21,412 bases of DNA, taken from an uncultured Acidobacteriota bacterium. GTDB lineage: Bacteria; Acidobacteriota; Terriglobia; Terriglobales; Acidobacteriaceae. The stretch spans positions 1 to 21,412 of the forward strand of contig CAILBQ010000006.1 of NCBI GenBank assembly GCA_903832475.1, in the 5' to 3' direction. Positions 7,004 to 14,392 of this stretch are shown here, piece by piece. The notes under the pieces were generated by a model. It searched no databases and was not told the origin of the DNA. It saw only the letters and a list, made by a program, of their open reading frames with translations. Position numbers and translations under genes: made by a program. Within the stretch, counting starts at the first letter, position 1, and every line of letters begins with the position of its first letter.

Positions 7004-9643
7004 CAGCATCTTCCCCGCCAGCGCAGAGAGAATCCATCCGGCGACAATTCCAACCGCGACCAGGCGAAGACCCTGCGACAACACCAGGCTCACCACCTTC
7101 CGGCGCTCGGCGCCCAGCGCAAGTCGAATGCCCAGTTCGCGTTGACGGCGCGCCACGCTGTACGCCAGAGTTCCGTAAAGCCCGATGGCGGCCAACAACA
7201 GCGCAAGGCCGCCAAAGAACGTCGACAACTGCGCGAACATCCGATCCGAACTGATCGAGTCATCGATCTGTTCCGCCTCGGTCTTGATGTCTGAAGCTAC
7301 TAGGCCCGGGTCAATCCCACGCAGGGCCGCCAGCACCGAGGCTGTCACTGCCGTTGGATCACCACGCGACCGCAGCATGAAGTGAACATTCTTCAGGTGG
7401 CTCCCGTCTTGCTGGCCCATGGCCTCATACCAGGTCGGCTTCATTTCATCGCGCATCGAGGTGTAGCGCGCGTCGCCGCATATCCCCACAATCGTGTAGG
7501 ACACCGGCTTGTCGACCACCTTACCGGCGTCCCAGGGCTTGAATTGAAGATGCCGGCCCAGCGGATTGGCGGCAGCAAAATACTTCTTCGCAAAGGCCTC
7601 ATTGAGGATCGCCACCTTGGGCGAGGCAATGGTGTCGCTCTCCGCAAAATCCCTCCCCATCAGCAGGAGAATGCCCGATGTCCGAAGAAAGTCCGCCCCC
7701 ACCGTGTTACTGATCACGTTGGGATCCTGGTTGTCCGGCGCTTTGTATCCCTCAATCTGCACCTCAAAATTACTCTGCCATCCGCTGATGAGGCGATTTC
7801 CGAGCGTAGTCGCGCTCGTGACGGAGGGCAGTGCGGCAAGCCGTTCCCGGATCTCGGCATACAGCGCCGGAAGCTGCCCGTCGTTGTAGCCGCTCTGCGA
7901 AGGCTGCAGGCCGAAGACCAGCAGATGTTTCTCGTCAAACCCCGTAGCCTGCCTGCGAAGCTCGGCGAGCGAATGAAGAAATATCCCGGACACAATCAAG
8001 AGCACCGTCGAGATGGCCGCTTGCGCCACCACCAGCCAGCGCATCGGCAGGCGCGAGCGTCCACTGTCCGTCGCGGCCCCGTCCTTGAGCGAGGAGTTCA
8101 CGTCGATCCGCCCGCTGCGCACCGCCGGAGCAATCCCAAAGCACAAGCCCGTCAAGACTGACAAACCCGCAGTAAACAGCAGCACGCGATGGTCGAGGAT
8201 CAGACCTTCGGAAAGTCCATTGCTGCCCCGCCTGGTAAGTCCCGCGGCAATCGCGCGCATGGCCAGCGGAGCCGCCGCGACGCCCAGCACACCTCCACTG
8301 AAAGAAAGCAAAAGGCTCTCCGTCAGCATCTGCCGCCACACCCGAACCGGGCTCGCTCCCAGCGCCAGCCGCACCGCGATCTCGCGGCTGCGCGTGCTGG
8401 CCCGCGCCAGCAGCAGAGTGGCAAGATTCGCGCACGCCGCCAGCAGCACCAGCCCGACCAGTCCCATCAGCAGGGTAATCGGCTCGCTGTACTCTTCCTC
8501 CATGAACGGCATGCCCCGGCTGCCATCCTCAAATTTGATAAATGGCAGCTTGCCGGAAGGCGCCAGCTCGTTCTTCGCCGTCTCGCTCTTCCCTGACTCT
8601 TCTTTCTCCGATTGCCTGTTCAAGTTCGCGATCGTCGAAACCAGCGCCGTCCCGGCTCCGGCTGCAGCCTGCTCTCGGCTCACCCCGGGCCGCAATCGTC
8701 CCATCACCGTAAGCCACCACCATCGCTCGCTGGTCATCGGCGATTCGTCAATCGAGCTGACTCCCCACGGCGCTAGCATCGCCGTTCGCGTGATCGGAAT
8801 CCACACCTCGTCCGCAATCCCCGTCTGCACGCCGCTGAAGCCACGCGCAGCCACTCCCACAATCGTGTACGGAATGCTGTTGAGCGTGATGCTTTGCCCG
8901 ACAACGCCAGGCGATCCCGCAAACGCGCGTTGCCAGAACGCGTAGCTGATCACCGCGACATGCGGGGCGCTCGCCGAGAGATCGCTGTCCACGATCGTTC
9001 GTCCCACCCGGGCCGCTACGCCCAGCCCGTCAAAGAAGCCGCCCGTCACCATCGTCCCCGTGGCTTCCAGCGTCGTGTTCCCCGTGCGCAACACGACGTT
9101 CTTCTCCTGAAAGCCGAGCGAAGCATATCCAAATACATCTTCGAAGAGTTTGTCCTGTTTCCGGAACCGCTCCGACTGCGGATAGGAGAACTCATACCCC
9201 GAATAACCGCTGTTGAAGAATCCCTCGCTGGACGCACGCCCCAGATCAAACTTGAAAATCACCAGCTGCCGCGGATCCCGCACCGGCAGCGAACGCAGCA
9301 GCATCGCATTCATCAAGCTGAACACCGCCGTGTTGGCTCCGACAGCGATCGCCAGCGTCAGGATCGCCGTGATTGCAAAGCCCGGCGACTTGCGCAACTG
9401 GCGCACCGCGTAGCGAACATCCGCCCAGATCGATTCAAGCGTCCGCCACTGCCACACCTCCCGGCTTCGCTCGCGCAGCAGCGTCACATTCCCAAACTCC
9501 CGCCGCGCCGCTCGCTCTGCCACATCGCGCGCCATCCCCTCGTCCACCAGCTCGTCGGCTCGCTCGTCGAAGTGCTCCTGGATCGAAACAGCCAGGTCGT
9601 CGTATCGCCGCTTTCGCAAGAAAATGCGACTGAATCTGGACAT
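6995..9643 (-). CDS. ADOP-type (duplicated MacB/FtsX) ABC transporter permease, C-terminally frameshifted
   Basis: 882 residues as it stands; about 933 if the frameshift near 7001-7003 is repaired. The ATG at 9643 has a perfect AGGAGG 5 bases upstream; an in-frame GTG at 9649 overlaps that site and is rejected. Residues about 1-75 are the soluble prefix domain typical of ADOP proteins (FDERADELVDEGMARDVAE). A first helix follows (ILTLAIAVGANTAVFSL), then a MacB-like periplasmic domain and an FtsX domain (LLAACANLATLLLARA, REIAVRLALGAS). A second periplasmic domain and second FtsX domain come next (RQRELGIRLALGAE). The truncation removes the last helix. No ATP-binding subunit is nearby, consistent with an 'orphan' permease. 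Substrate unknown; such pairs are often linked to export of toxic compounds. Confidence 0.9.
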   Translation of the reverse strand: MSRFSRIFLRKRRYDDLAVSIQEHFDERADELVDEGMARDVAERAARREFGNVTLLRERSREVWQWRTLESIWADVRYAVRQLRKSPGFAITAILTLAIAVGANTAVFSLMNAMLLRSLPVRDPRQLVIFKFDLGRASSEGFFNSGYSGYEFSYPQSERFRKQDKLFEDVFGYASLGFQEKNVVLRTGNTTLEATGTMVTGGFFDGLGVAARVGRTIVDSDLSASAPHVAVISYAFWQRAFAGSPGVVGQSITLNSIPYTIVGVAARGFSGVQTGIADEVWIPITRTAMLAPWGVSSIDESPMTSERWWWLTVMGRLRPGVSREQAAAGAGTALVSTIANLNRQSEKEESGKSETAKNELAPSGKLPFIKFEDGSRGMPFMEEEYSEPITLLMGLVGLVLLAACANLATLLLARASTRSREIAVRLALGASPVRVWRQMLTESLLLSFSGGVLGVAAAPLAMRAIAAGLTRRGSNGLSEGLILDHRVLLFTAGLSVLTGLCFGIAPAVRSGRIDVNSSLKDGAATDSGRSRLPMRWLVVAQAAISTVLLIVSGIFLHSLAELRRQATGFDEKHLLVFGLQPSQSGYNDGQLPALYAEIRERLAALPSVTSATTLGNRLISGWQSNFEVQIEGYKAPDNQDPNVISNTVGADFLRTSGILLLMGRDFAESDTIASPKVAILNEAFAKKYFAAANPLGRHLQFKPWDAGKVVDKPVSYTIVGICGDARYTSMRDEMKPTWYEAMGQQDGSHLKNVHFMLRSRGDPTAVTASVLAALRGIDPGLVASDIKTEAEQIDDSISSDRMFAQLSTFFGGLALLLAAIGLYGTLAYSVARRQRELGIRLALGAERRKVVSLVLSQGLRLVAVGIVAGWILSALAGKMLPI

Positions 9644-9652
9644 GCCCACCTC

Positions 9653-9997
9653 CTACGCTTTGGCCGCCGCCAGCACCCGGCTGAATCCCGCAAACATCCT
9701 CTCGAAACTCACCACTTCGCGTTCCAGATGACGCAGCCCCGCCTCCGTCAGCCGGTATATCCGCGTCGGCCTCCCTTTCGCCGACATCCCCGCTTCCGAC
9801 TCCAGCCACCCCTCCTTCAGCATCCGCTGCAGCGCCGGGTATAGCGAACCCTCCTCCACCTGCAGCAGGTCCTCGGATACCTGCTTGATGTGCTTCACCA
9901 ACCCGTACCCATGCATGGGCCGCAGCCGCAACGATTGGAGAATCATCATCTCCAGCGCCCCGGGAAAAAGATCGCGATGTTCAGAGTTCCTCGCCAT
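9653..9997 (-). CDS. PadR-family transcriptional regulator
   Basis: 114 residues, the normal size for a short PadR protein. A winged-helix domain is visible: PGALEMMILQSLRLRPMHGY, then VEEGSLYPALQRMLKEGWL (recognition helix and wing) and GRPTRIYRLTEAG. A short C-terminal helix (LEREVVSFERMFAGF) suits dimerisation. I use the ATG at 9997 rather than 10051 because homology begins with MARNSEHRDLFPGALE and a promoter fits just upstream. Its TAG stop overlaps the AGGAGG of the permease gene, so the two are co-transcribed and translationally coupled. It presumably represses its own operon through the palindrome at 10017-10043. PadR next to an ADOP permease is a standard acidobacterial pairing. Confidence 0.93.
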   Translation of the reverse strand: MARNSEHRDLFPGALEMMILQSLRLRPMHGYGLVKHIKQVSEDLLQVEEGSLYPALQRMLKEGWLESEAGMSAKGRPTRIYRLTEAGLRHLEREVVSFERMFAGFSRVLAAAKA

Positions 9998-10004
9998 GAA
10001 AAAC

Positions 10005-10033
10005 AAATTACGCCCAGAATACCTATTTTGCAA
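10005..10033 (-). promoter_or_regulatory. padR promoter, probably leaderless
   Basis: On the minus strand TTGCAA (10033-10028) and TAATTT (10010-10005) are 17 bases apart, the ideal spacing. Seven bases then lead straight to the padR ATG at 9997. With no ribosome binding site and no room for one, the message likely starts at the A of the ATG. Confidence 0.6.
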
Positions 10034-10043
10034 ACAGGTATTC
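10017..10043. promoter_or_regulatory. Candidate PadR operator palindrome
   Basis: GAATACCT (10017-10024) and AGGTATTC (10036-10043) are perfect reverse complements with an 11-base spacer that contains the -35 hexamer of padR. PadR proteins typically bind AT-rich inverted repeats of this kind in their own promoters, so autorepression is the natural reading. It could also influence the divergent gene at 10088. Confidence 0.65.
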
Positions 10044-10087
10044 TTGCCCAAGCGACCGCTCCGCGAAAATCATGCGTCTTACGAAAA

Positions 10088-11089
10088 ATGTCGGCTTTTC
10101 TCCACCGACTTCATCGGTGTCTCCATCTTTTTCTTTTTCCCTTCGCGGCTTTGGTAGCTGTGCCACCCGCTCATGCGGCGCTGACCGTCCTCGTCGAGGA
10201 GCCCTTTGGCAACTTCGGCACCATGATGCCCGTCGGCCACACCGCCGTATACCTCGATCGCGTCTGCGCCGACGGCCCCTTCCGCCTCCGCATGTGCCAG
10301 CCCGGCGAACCCCAGGGCGTCGCCGTCGCCCGCTACGCCCGCCTCGGCCCCTACGACTGGCTCGCCTCGCCCATCATGCAGTTCCTCTACGCCGTCGACC
10401 GCCCCGAAGACGTTCCCGCCTACGTCACACCGGAGCTCGCCTGGTCCATGCGCCAGAGCTACCGCCACCGCTACCACAACGACTTCATCCCTGATGGCCG
10501 CGAGCACTCCCATGTCTCCGACGAATGGTGGGAATCCGCGGGCGTCACCTTCAACCGCCGCGTCTGGGGCTACCAGATCGACACCACACCCGAACAGGAC
10601 GAAGCCTTCGTCGCCTTCATGAACGCCGATGCCAACCACAGCCACTACAAGCTACGCGGAGCCAGTTGCGCCAACTTTGCCGCCGACGTCGTCAATTTCT
10701 ACTTCCCCAGCACCGTCCACGCCGACAAGGTCGCCGACTTCGGCCTCATGACCCCCAAGCAGGTCGCCCGCAGCCTCGCCGCCTACGGCCAGACCCACCC
10801 CGACGCCCGCTTCCGCGTCCTTGAATTCCCCCAGCTCCCCGGCTCCCTCCGCCGCAGCCGCCCCGTCCGCGGAGGCGCCGAATCCGGCCTCAAAACCAAG
10901 CGTTACCTCGCCACCCTCCTGGTCATCCAGCCCGAAGTCCCCGCCACCCTTACCGTTCTCTATTTGGTCCACGGCCGCTGGCAAGTCGGCAAAGGCGCCC
11001 AGCCCGTCACACCCTCAGAATTCGCCTCCTCCACCCTCACCTCTTCTAGCCTCGCCCCACCCCTGCCATCCACTCGCTCGATGCCGTAG
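10088..11089 (+). CDS. Secreted protein with possible permuted papain-like (NlpC/LRAT/DUF4105-like) fold
   Basis: 333 residues; not firmly recognised. The ATG at 10088 is chosen because it is followed at once by a signal peptide (hydrophobic LHLFLFPFAALVAV, cleavage near AHA-AL); the open frame runs further upstream but across padR. No clear ribosome binding site precedes it. FGTMMPVGHTAVYLDR places a conserved-looking His at residue 51, and GASCANFAADVVNFYFP a Cys at 194. That His-before-Cys order is typical of permuted papain-like hydrolases. A Trp/Tyr/Arg-rich middle (WSMRQSYRHRYHNDF, SDEWWESAGVTFNRR) separates them. The last about 30 residues are Ser/Thr/Pro-rich. Catalysis is inference only. 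Transcribed divergently from padR. Confidence 0.75.
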   Translation: MSAFLHRLHRCLHLFLFPFAALVAVPPAHAALTVLVEEPFGNFGTMMPVGHTAVYLDRVCADGPFRLRMCQPGEPQGVAVARYARLGPYDWLASPIMQFLYAVDRPEDVPAYVTPELAWSMRQSYRHRYHNDFIPDGREHSHVSDEWWESAGVTFNRRVWGYQIDTTPEQDEAFVAFMNADANHSHYKLRGASCANFAADVVNFYFPSTVHADKVADFGLMTPKQVARSLAAYGQTHPDARFRVLEFPQLPGSLRRSRPVRGGAESGLKTKRYLATLLVIQPEVPATLTVLYLVHGRWQVGKGAQPVTPSEFASSTLTSSSLAPPLPSTRSMP

Positions 11090-11374
11090 ATACCCCTTGC
11101 CTCCTGCGTTCTTGCATCACCCCAGCATTCCCCAGGAATGACTTGTCGTTCGAGCGCAGTCAGTCGAAGGGCCTGCGGACCCACGCCGCAACCCCAAAAA
11201 GCTCTTTCATGTTGTGCCAGATGGAAGGGCCGTAGCTTGAACCACCCAAGCCGCCCTTGAACCGGTCCCAGCGATATCGAAGGTTCTACGGTACCCACCG
11301 GAAGCGGCAAACGCCCGCACCACCGCGCACGCGCCCATCCCAGGCACCCTCAAACAACCGCCATTCAGATCACC
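11090..11374. other. Gene-free stretch with a small hairpin
   Basis: No coding sequence is supported here. A perfect hairpin CATTCC, loop CCA, GGAATG (11126-11140) lies 37 bases after the stop of the preceding gene; no T-run follows, so terminator function is doubtful. The next 30 bases (TTCGAGCGCAGTCAGTCGAA) have the look of a dispersed repeat, but there is no second copy in the window to prove it. Confidence 0.4.
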
Positions 11375-11485
11375 TTAGCTGGTCGATCCCTCGCGCGGTC
11401 GTCCCGGCGCTGGCTTCGGTTTCGGCTTTGGTGCCTTCTTCTGTTCGCGTCCGCCTTTGTCTTTGCTTCCCATGCCCTCGATCAT
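11375..11485 (-). CDS. Tiny Lys/Pro-rich basic protein (36 or 32 residues)
   Basis: From the ATG at 11485 the minus strand encodes MIEGMGSKDKGGREQKK, then APKPKPKPAPGRPREGSTS and TAA. An internal ATG at 11473 would give 32 residues starting MGSKDKGG. The upstream start is preferred because GGAGGG and GGAG lie 9 and 4 bases before it. The product is strongly basic, has no hydrophobic segment, and consists of a KDKGGRE head, a KP-repeat and a GRP element faintly like an AT-hook core. I recall similar short KDKGG...KKPKK proteins annotated as hypothetical in other bacteria. A nucleic-acid-binding role would be a guess. It is divergent from the hydrolase gene. Confidence 0.5.
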   Translation of the reverse strand: MIEGMGSKDKGGREQKKAPKPKPKPAPGRPREGSTS

Positions 11486-11579
11486 ACAACTCCACCCTCC
11501 ACGCTTCCTCCATGTTTTCTATGCCGTGGAGCCTGATTGGACAATCCCCTCTTCCCTCACCCCAAGACAATGTGTTTGG

Positions 11580-12869
11580 ATGAATATCATGCAAACTCAG
11601 CGCCAAGGAGCTCGTTCCCGGGCCCTCCTGGCCGCGCATTCCCAACCAACCATGCCCTGTTCAGCCGTCCCCCGCTGGACCAAACCCAGTTCCACCGCGC
11701 TGCGCTCATTCGCTCTGTTTGCCGGAGCCATCTGCCTGATCGCCGCCTCTCGCGGCGCCTTCGCTTTGGCCAAAGAACATCCCCCGCGCCCGCCTCTCCC
11801 TCCCCAGGAAACAGGCTTCCTCAATCGCTCCATCCAGGTGCAGGGCATCACCTACAAATTCCAGGTCTACCTCCCTGAAACCTACCTGCGCCCCGGCGAA
11901 GAAATGCCCGGCGGCAAAAAAGCCGACAGATTCCCCATCATCCTCTTTCTCCACGGTCGCGGCGAACGCGGTTCCGAAGGCATGTGGCAGACCCAGATCG
12001 GCCTTGCCCAGCAGCTTCGCGACCACCCCGAACGCTGGCCCTTCGTCGTCGTCATGCCGCAATGCCCTATCCGCCATTTCTGGACCGACCCTGAAATGCT
12101 CCGCATGGCCGTCGCCACCCTCGACCAGGAAGAACGCGAATTCCATACTGACCCCGACCGCGTCTACCTCACCGGCCTCTCCCTCGGCGGCTACGGTGCA
12201 TGGGAACTCCTCAAGGACAACCCCCGCCGCTGGGCCGCCGTCGCTATCGCCTCATCTGGCATCTTCTGGAGCTACGCTCCCGACCGCTGGCGCGAAGTCT
12301 CCACCCTCCCCGAGGAATACGCCAAAAAGATCGGCCGAGTCCCCATCTGGCTCTTCCACGGCACCGACGACACCACCGTCGTCCCCCGTCAGTCCGAGCT
12401 CATGTACGACGCCTTCAAAGCCGAAGGCGGCCACCTCCGCCTCTGGGACTACCAGGGCTTCAAACATGATGTCTGGACCCGCGCCTTCAACGAGCCCGAA
12501 CTCCCTCGCTGGCTCCTCGCCCACAAGCTCAGCCAGCTGCCCACCACCACCGCCTTCTCCGAACGCATCGTCGTCCCCCTCCACCCGCCGGCCCTCAAGT
12601 TGCCGCCCGCCCTCCTCGACACCTACGTCGGCGAATACCGCGACTCCAACAACGTCCTCGTCGCCACCATCCAGCGCCAGGGCGAGCAGATGTTCCTCCA
12701 CAACGCACAGAACGACGTCATGGAAATCGAAGCCGAAAACACCAACACCTTCTTCTACCCCACCGGCAGCCTCACCCGCCTCACCTTCGAACACGACAAA
12801 GAAGGCAAAATCACCGGCATCCTCTACCGCGACGATCGCCACGAAGAACGCTGGGACAAACGCAAATAG
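11580..12869 (+). CDS. Secreted alpha/beta-hydrolase (esterase/dienelactone-hydrolase type) with C-terminal DUF3471-like domain
   Basis: 429 residues from this start. The start is uncertain: ATGs at 11580, 11589 and 11652 are all in frame and none has a good ribosome binding site; 11652 would give the most ordinary signal peptide. The hydrophobic core FALFAGAICLIAAS and AFA cleavage site indicate export, perhaps with a lipid anchor or Sec release. The hydrolase core has the oxyanion motif LFLHGRGERG (about 123-132), nucleophile elbow GLSLGGYGAW (Ser201), acid in HGTDDTTVVP (Asp263/264) and GFKHDVW (His296). The last about 85 residues (LDTYVGEYRD, LTFEHDKEGKITGILYRD) resemble DUF3471/Pab87-type lipocalin-like domains often appended to serine hydrolases. 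Substrate unknown; polysaccharide esters are plausible. Confidence 0.85.
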   Translation: MNIMQTQRQGARSRALLAAHSQPTMPCSAVPRWTKPSSTALRSFALFAGAICLIAASRGAFALAKEHPPRPPLPPQETGFLNRSIQVQGITYKFQVYLPETYLRPGEEMPGGKKADRFPIILFLHGRGERGSEGMWQTQIGLAQQLRDHPERWPFVVVMPQCPIRHFWTDPEMLRMAVATLDQEEREFHTDPDRVYLTGLSLGGYGAWELLKDNPRRWAAVAIASSGIFWSYAPDRWREVSTLPEEYAKKIGRVPIWLFHGTDDTTVVPRQSELMYDAFKAEGGHLRLWDYQGFKHDVWTRAFNEPELPRWLLAHKLSQLPTTTAFSERIVVPLHPPALKLPPALLDTYVGEYRDSNNVLVATIQRQGEQMFLHNAQNDVMEIEAENTNTFFYPTGSLTRLTFEHDKEGKITGILYRDDRHEERWDKRK

Positions 12870-12930
12870 GGACTAGCCGTCCAGGCAGCCGCGCTTCGCG
12901 CCTTCTCTGAACCACCCTGATGCCGGGTTC

Positions 12931-12960
12931 CCCATCCTTCGCGCCCTTGCGAAGGGTGGG
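12931..12960. repeat. 12-bp-stem hairpin between convergent genes
   Basis: CCCATCCTTCGC (12931-12942), loop GCCCTT, and GCGAAGGGTGGG (12949-12960) pair at all 12 positions, one as a wobble on the strand where it reads G-T. It lies between the converging ends of the hydrolase (+) and the small membrane protein (-). Without T-runs it is more like a dispersed palindromic repeat than a standard terminator, although it may stop transcription from both sides. Confidence 0.65.
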
Positions 12961-13027
12961 AAGTCGATACACTCCGTCTGAGGCCGCAAATCCCCACATC
13001 CAGCCAAATCCGGGATCGAATCTCTCT

Positions 13028-13297
13028 TCAATCCCCGCGCCGTCTCCGCTGTGAAGCCTGATGCCCGGATCCACCCCAAACCAGCAGCGCCACCACCAAA
13101 TGAATCCAGAACCAGTTACTGAACCCCTGGTGCGCATGTATCAAAATCAGCACCAGCACGCGCGGCAGCACCACCCACACCACCGCCGCCCACGGTTGCG
13201 CCAGGATCAAATGCCAGTGATCCAGCCACGCAATGAGCAGCGCGATCCGCGGCAAAAACAAGCTCAGCACCAAAAACCACAACGGCAGTCCGTGCAT
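13028..13297 (-). CDS. Small three-helix membrane protein, unknown function
   Basis: 89 residues. The ATG at 13297 is preferred to 13399 because GAGG lies about 8 bases upstream and the hydrophobic part begins at once. Three predicted membrane segments are clear: LPLWFLVLSLFLPRIALLIAW, AAVVWVVLPRVLVLILI, and NWFWIHLVVALLVWGG. A basic tail follows (QRRRRGD). Aromatic and charged positions between helices (LDHWH, HAHQGFSNW) look conserved because a decayed paralogue at 16719-16945 keeps several of them. I believe similar short proteins occur across Acidobacteria, but I cannot name the family. A TATACT -10-like box lies at 13336-13341 (minus strand), about 40 bases before the start. No operon partner. 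Confidence 0.72.
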   Translation of the reverse strand: MHGLPLWFLVLSLFLPRIALLIAWLDHWHLILAQPWAAVVWVVLPRVLVLILIHAHQGFSNWFWIHLVVALLVWGGSGHQASQRRRRGD

Positions 13298-13746
13298 ATA
13301 TTCCGCCTCAAACCAGGCTCCCCTGAATGCAACCGAGTATAGCCCCAGCTCCTTCCATTTTGAGGAGCCTGTGGCAGGCGACGTTCCAAACGCCCCCACT
13401 GGACGCTCTAAGAAAGATGCGCTTCGACGCTTTATACAGGGCGCGCTTCAGTCATCCCGAATGTGGGGAATCGAAGGAGAGCGCTTCAGCCCCTGCCAGT
13501 TCTCCCATGGGCAAAATTTCACGACGCAGGTTGCCCGACGGTCCAGCCTTACTGCATCCTCTTCCCTGGCTGCACTGAATGAACCTCGATCCTCTTTTGA
13601 AACATATCCATCCCCTTCTGAAACTAGCGATCGGCCTCATCCCCGAAACGTCCATCCAGCGCAATCTGTTGTTCTAATCTCACGCTTAGACATGGCCCTG
13701 CAACCGCCTTGTCCACGCTGACGATCCGCCTGCATGAGGTGCCCGA
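13298..13746. other. Gene-free divergent region upstream of the methyltransferase
   Basis: About 450 bases separate the small membrane protein (-) from the methyltransferase (+). Open frames here lack start signals and family features. Apart from the TATACT box at 13336-13341 for the minus-strand gene, I find no persuasive promoter pair. AT content rises between about 13585 and 13690, which is where I would expect the methyltransferase promoter. Confidence 0.4.
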
Positions 13747-14322
13747 GTGCCAAAGAAACTGAATGTCGGATGCGGCCGCAACATCCTCCCAGGGTGGATC
13801 AATCTGGATCACGCAGCCCTGCCAGGCGTTGATGTCATCTGCGATCTTGAGCTCTGCCAGGAGACTCCCCTCCCGTTTGAAGACGACAGCATCGATGAGT
13901 TTCTGCTCTCCCACGTGCTCGAGCACATCCGCAACTCCATGCCGCTCATGCAGGACCTGCATCGCGTGGCTCGACCCGGTGCGCTGGCTCGCATTCGTTT
14001 GCCACACGGGGCCAGCGACGATGCATGGGAAGACCCAACTCATGTGCGCAGTTACTTTCAGCAAAGCTTCGGCTATTTCTCCCAGCCCTTCTACTGGAGG
14101 GCGGACTACGGCTACCGCGGCGACTGGCAGCCCGAAAAACTCTACCTCATCGTCAACAAACAGGCCTATGCCGGCGCCACCGTCGAAACCGTCTACAGCG
14201 ATGCCAAGAGCAAGCGCAACGTGGTTCAGGAGATGGTCGCCGACATGCGCGCCGTCAAGCCCATCCGCGAACCCCTCCGGGAGCTGCAGGTGCCTCCGCA
14301 AATCGAGCTTGTCCTGGCCTGA
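13747..14322 (+). CDS. Class I SAM-dependent methyltransferase
   Basis: 191 residues. It starts with GTG at 13747, 5 bases after a GAGGTG ribosome binding site. Motif I appears at the very N terminus, LNVGCGRNILPGWINLD (about residues 5-21), then DVICDLE, and DDSIDEFLLSHVLEHI (about 46-61), the strand-4 region seen in 'type 11-like' methyltransferases that often sit in glycan and lipopolysaccharide gene sets. A Trp/Tyr-rich insertion (SFGYFSQPFYWRADYGYRGDW) probably helps bind the acceptor. The usual C-terminal fold is shortened. The acceptor cannot be read from sequence. The TPR/OGT-like gene starts 70 bases downstream, so a joint role in glycan or protein modification is possible but unproven. 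Confidence 0.85.
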   Translation: MPKKLNVGCGRNILPGWINLDHAALPGVDVICDLELCQETPLPFEDDSIDEFLLSHVLEHIRNSMPLMQDLHRVARPGALARIRLPHGASDDAWEDPTHVRSYFQQSFGYFSQPFYWRADYGYRGDWQPEKLYLIVNKQAYAGATVETVYSDAKSKRNVVQEMVADMRAVKPIREPLRELQVPPQIELVLA

Positions 14323-14392
14323 TGGCGATCCAGTTCCCTGCTTCGCCGACTCTCGTGTCTTCGCCTGAAGGTGGAAAGAATCGATCTGCATC

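Noticed and set aside
6995..7010. Programmed -1 ribosomal frameshifting in the permease
   Set aside because: CTG-CCC-ATC is not a standard slippery heptamer and I see no obvious downstream pseudoknot, so a one-base indel is simpler.
8013..8945. Long plus-strand open frame opposite the ADOP permease
   Set aside because: It is antisense to a well-supported gene, shows no family motifs and has low-complexity Arg/Ser/Pro content typical of high-GC shadow frames.
9890..10087. Upstream extension of the secreted protein into padR
   Set aside because: It would be antisense to padR's start, and the signal peptide begins at 10088.
13233..13721. Plus-strand open frame before the methyltransferase
   Set aside because: It is partly antisense to the small membrane protein, lacks a start signal and shows no domain.
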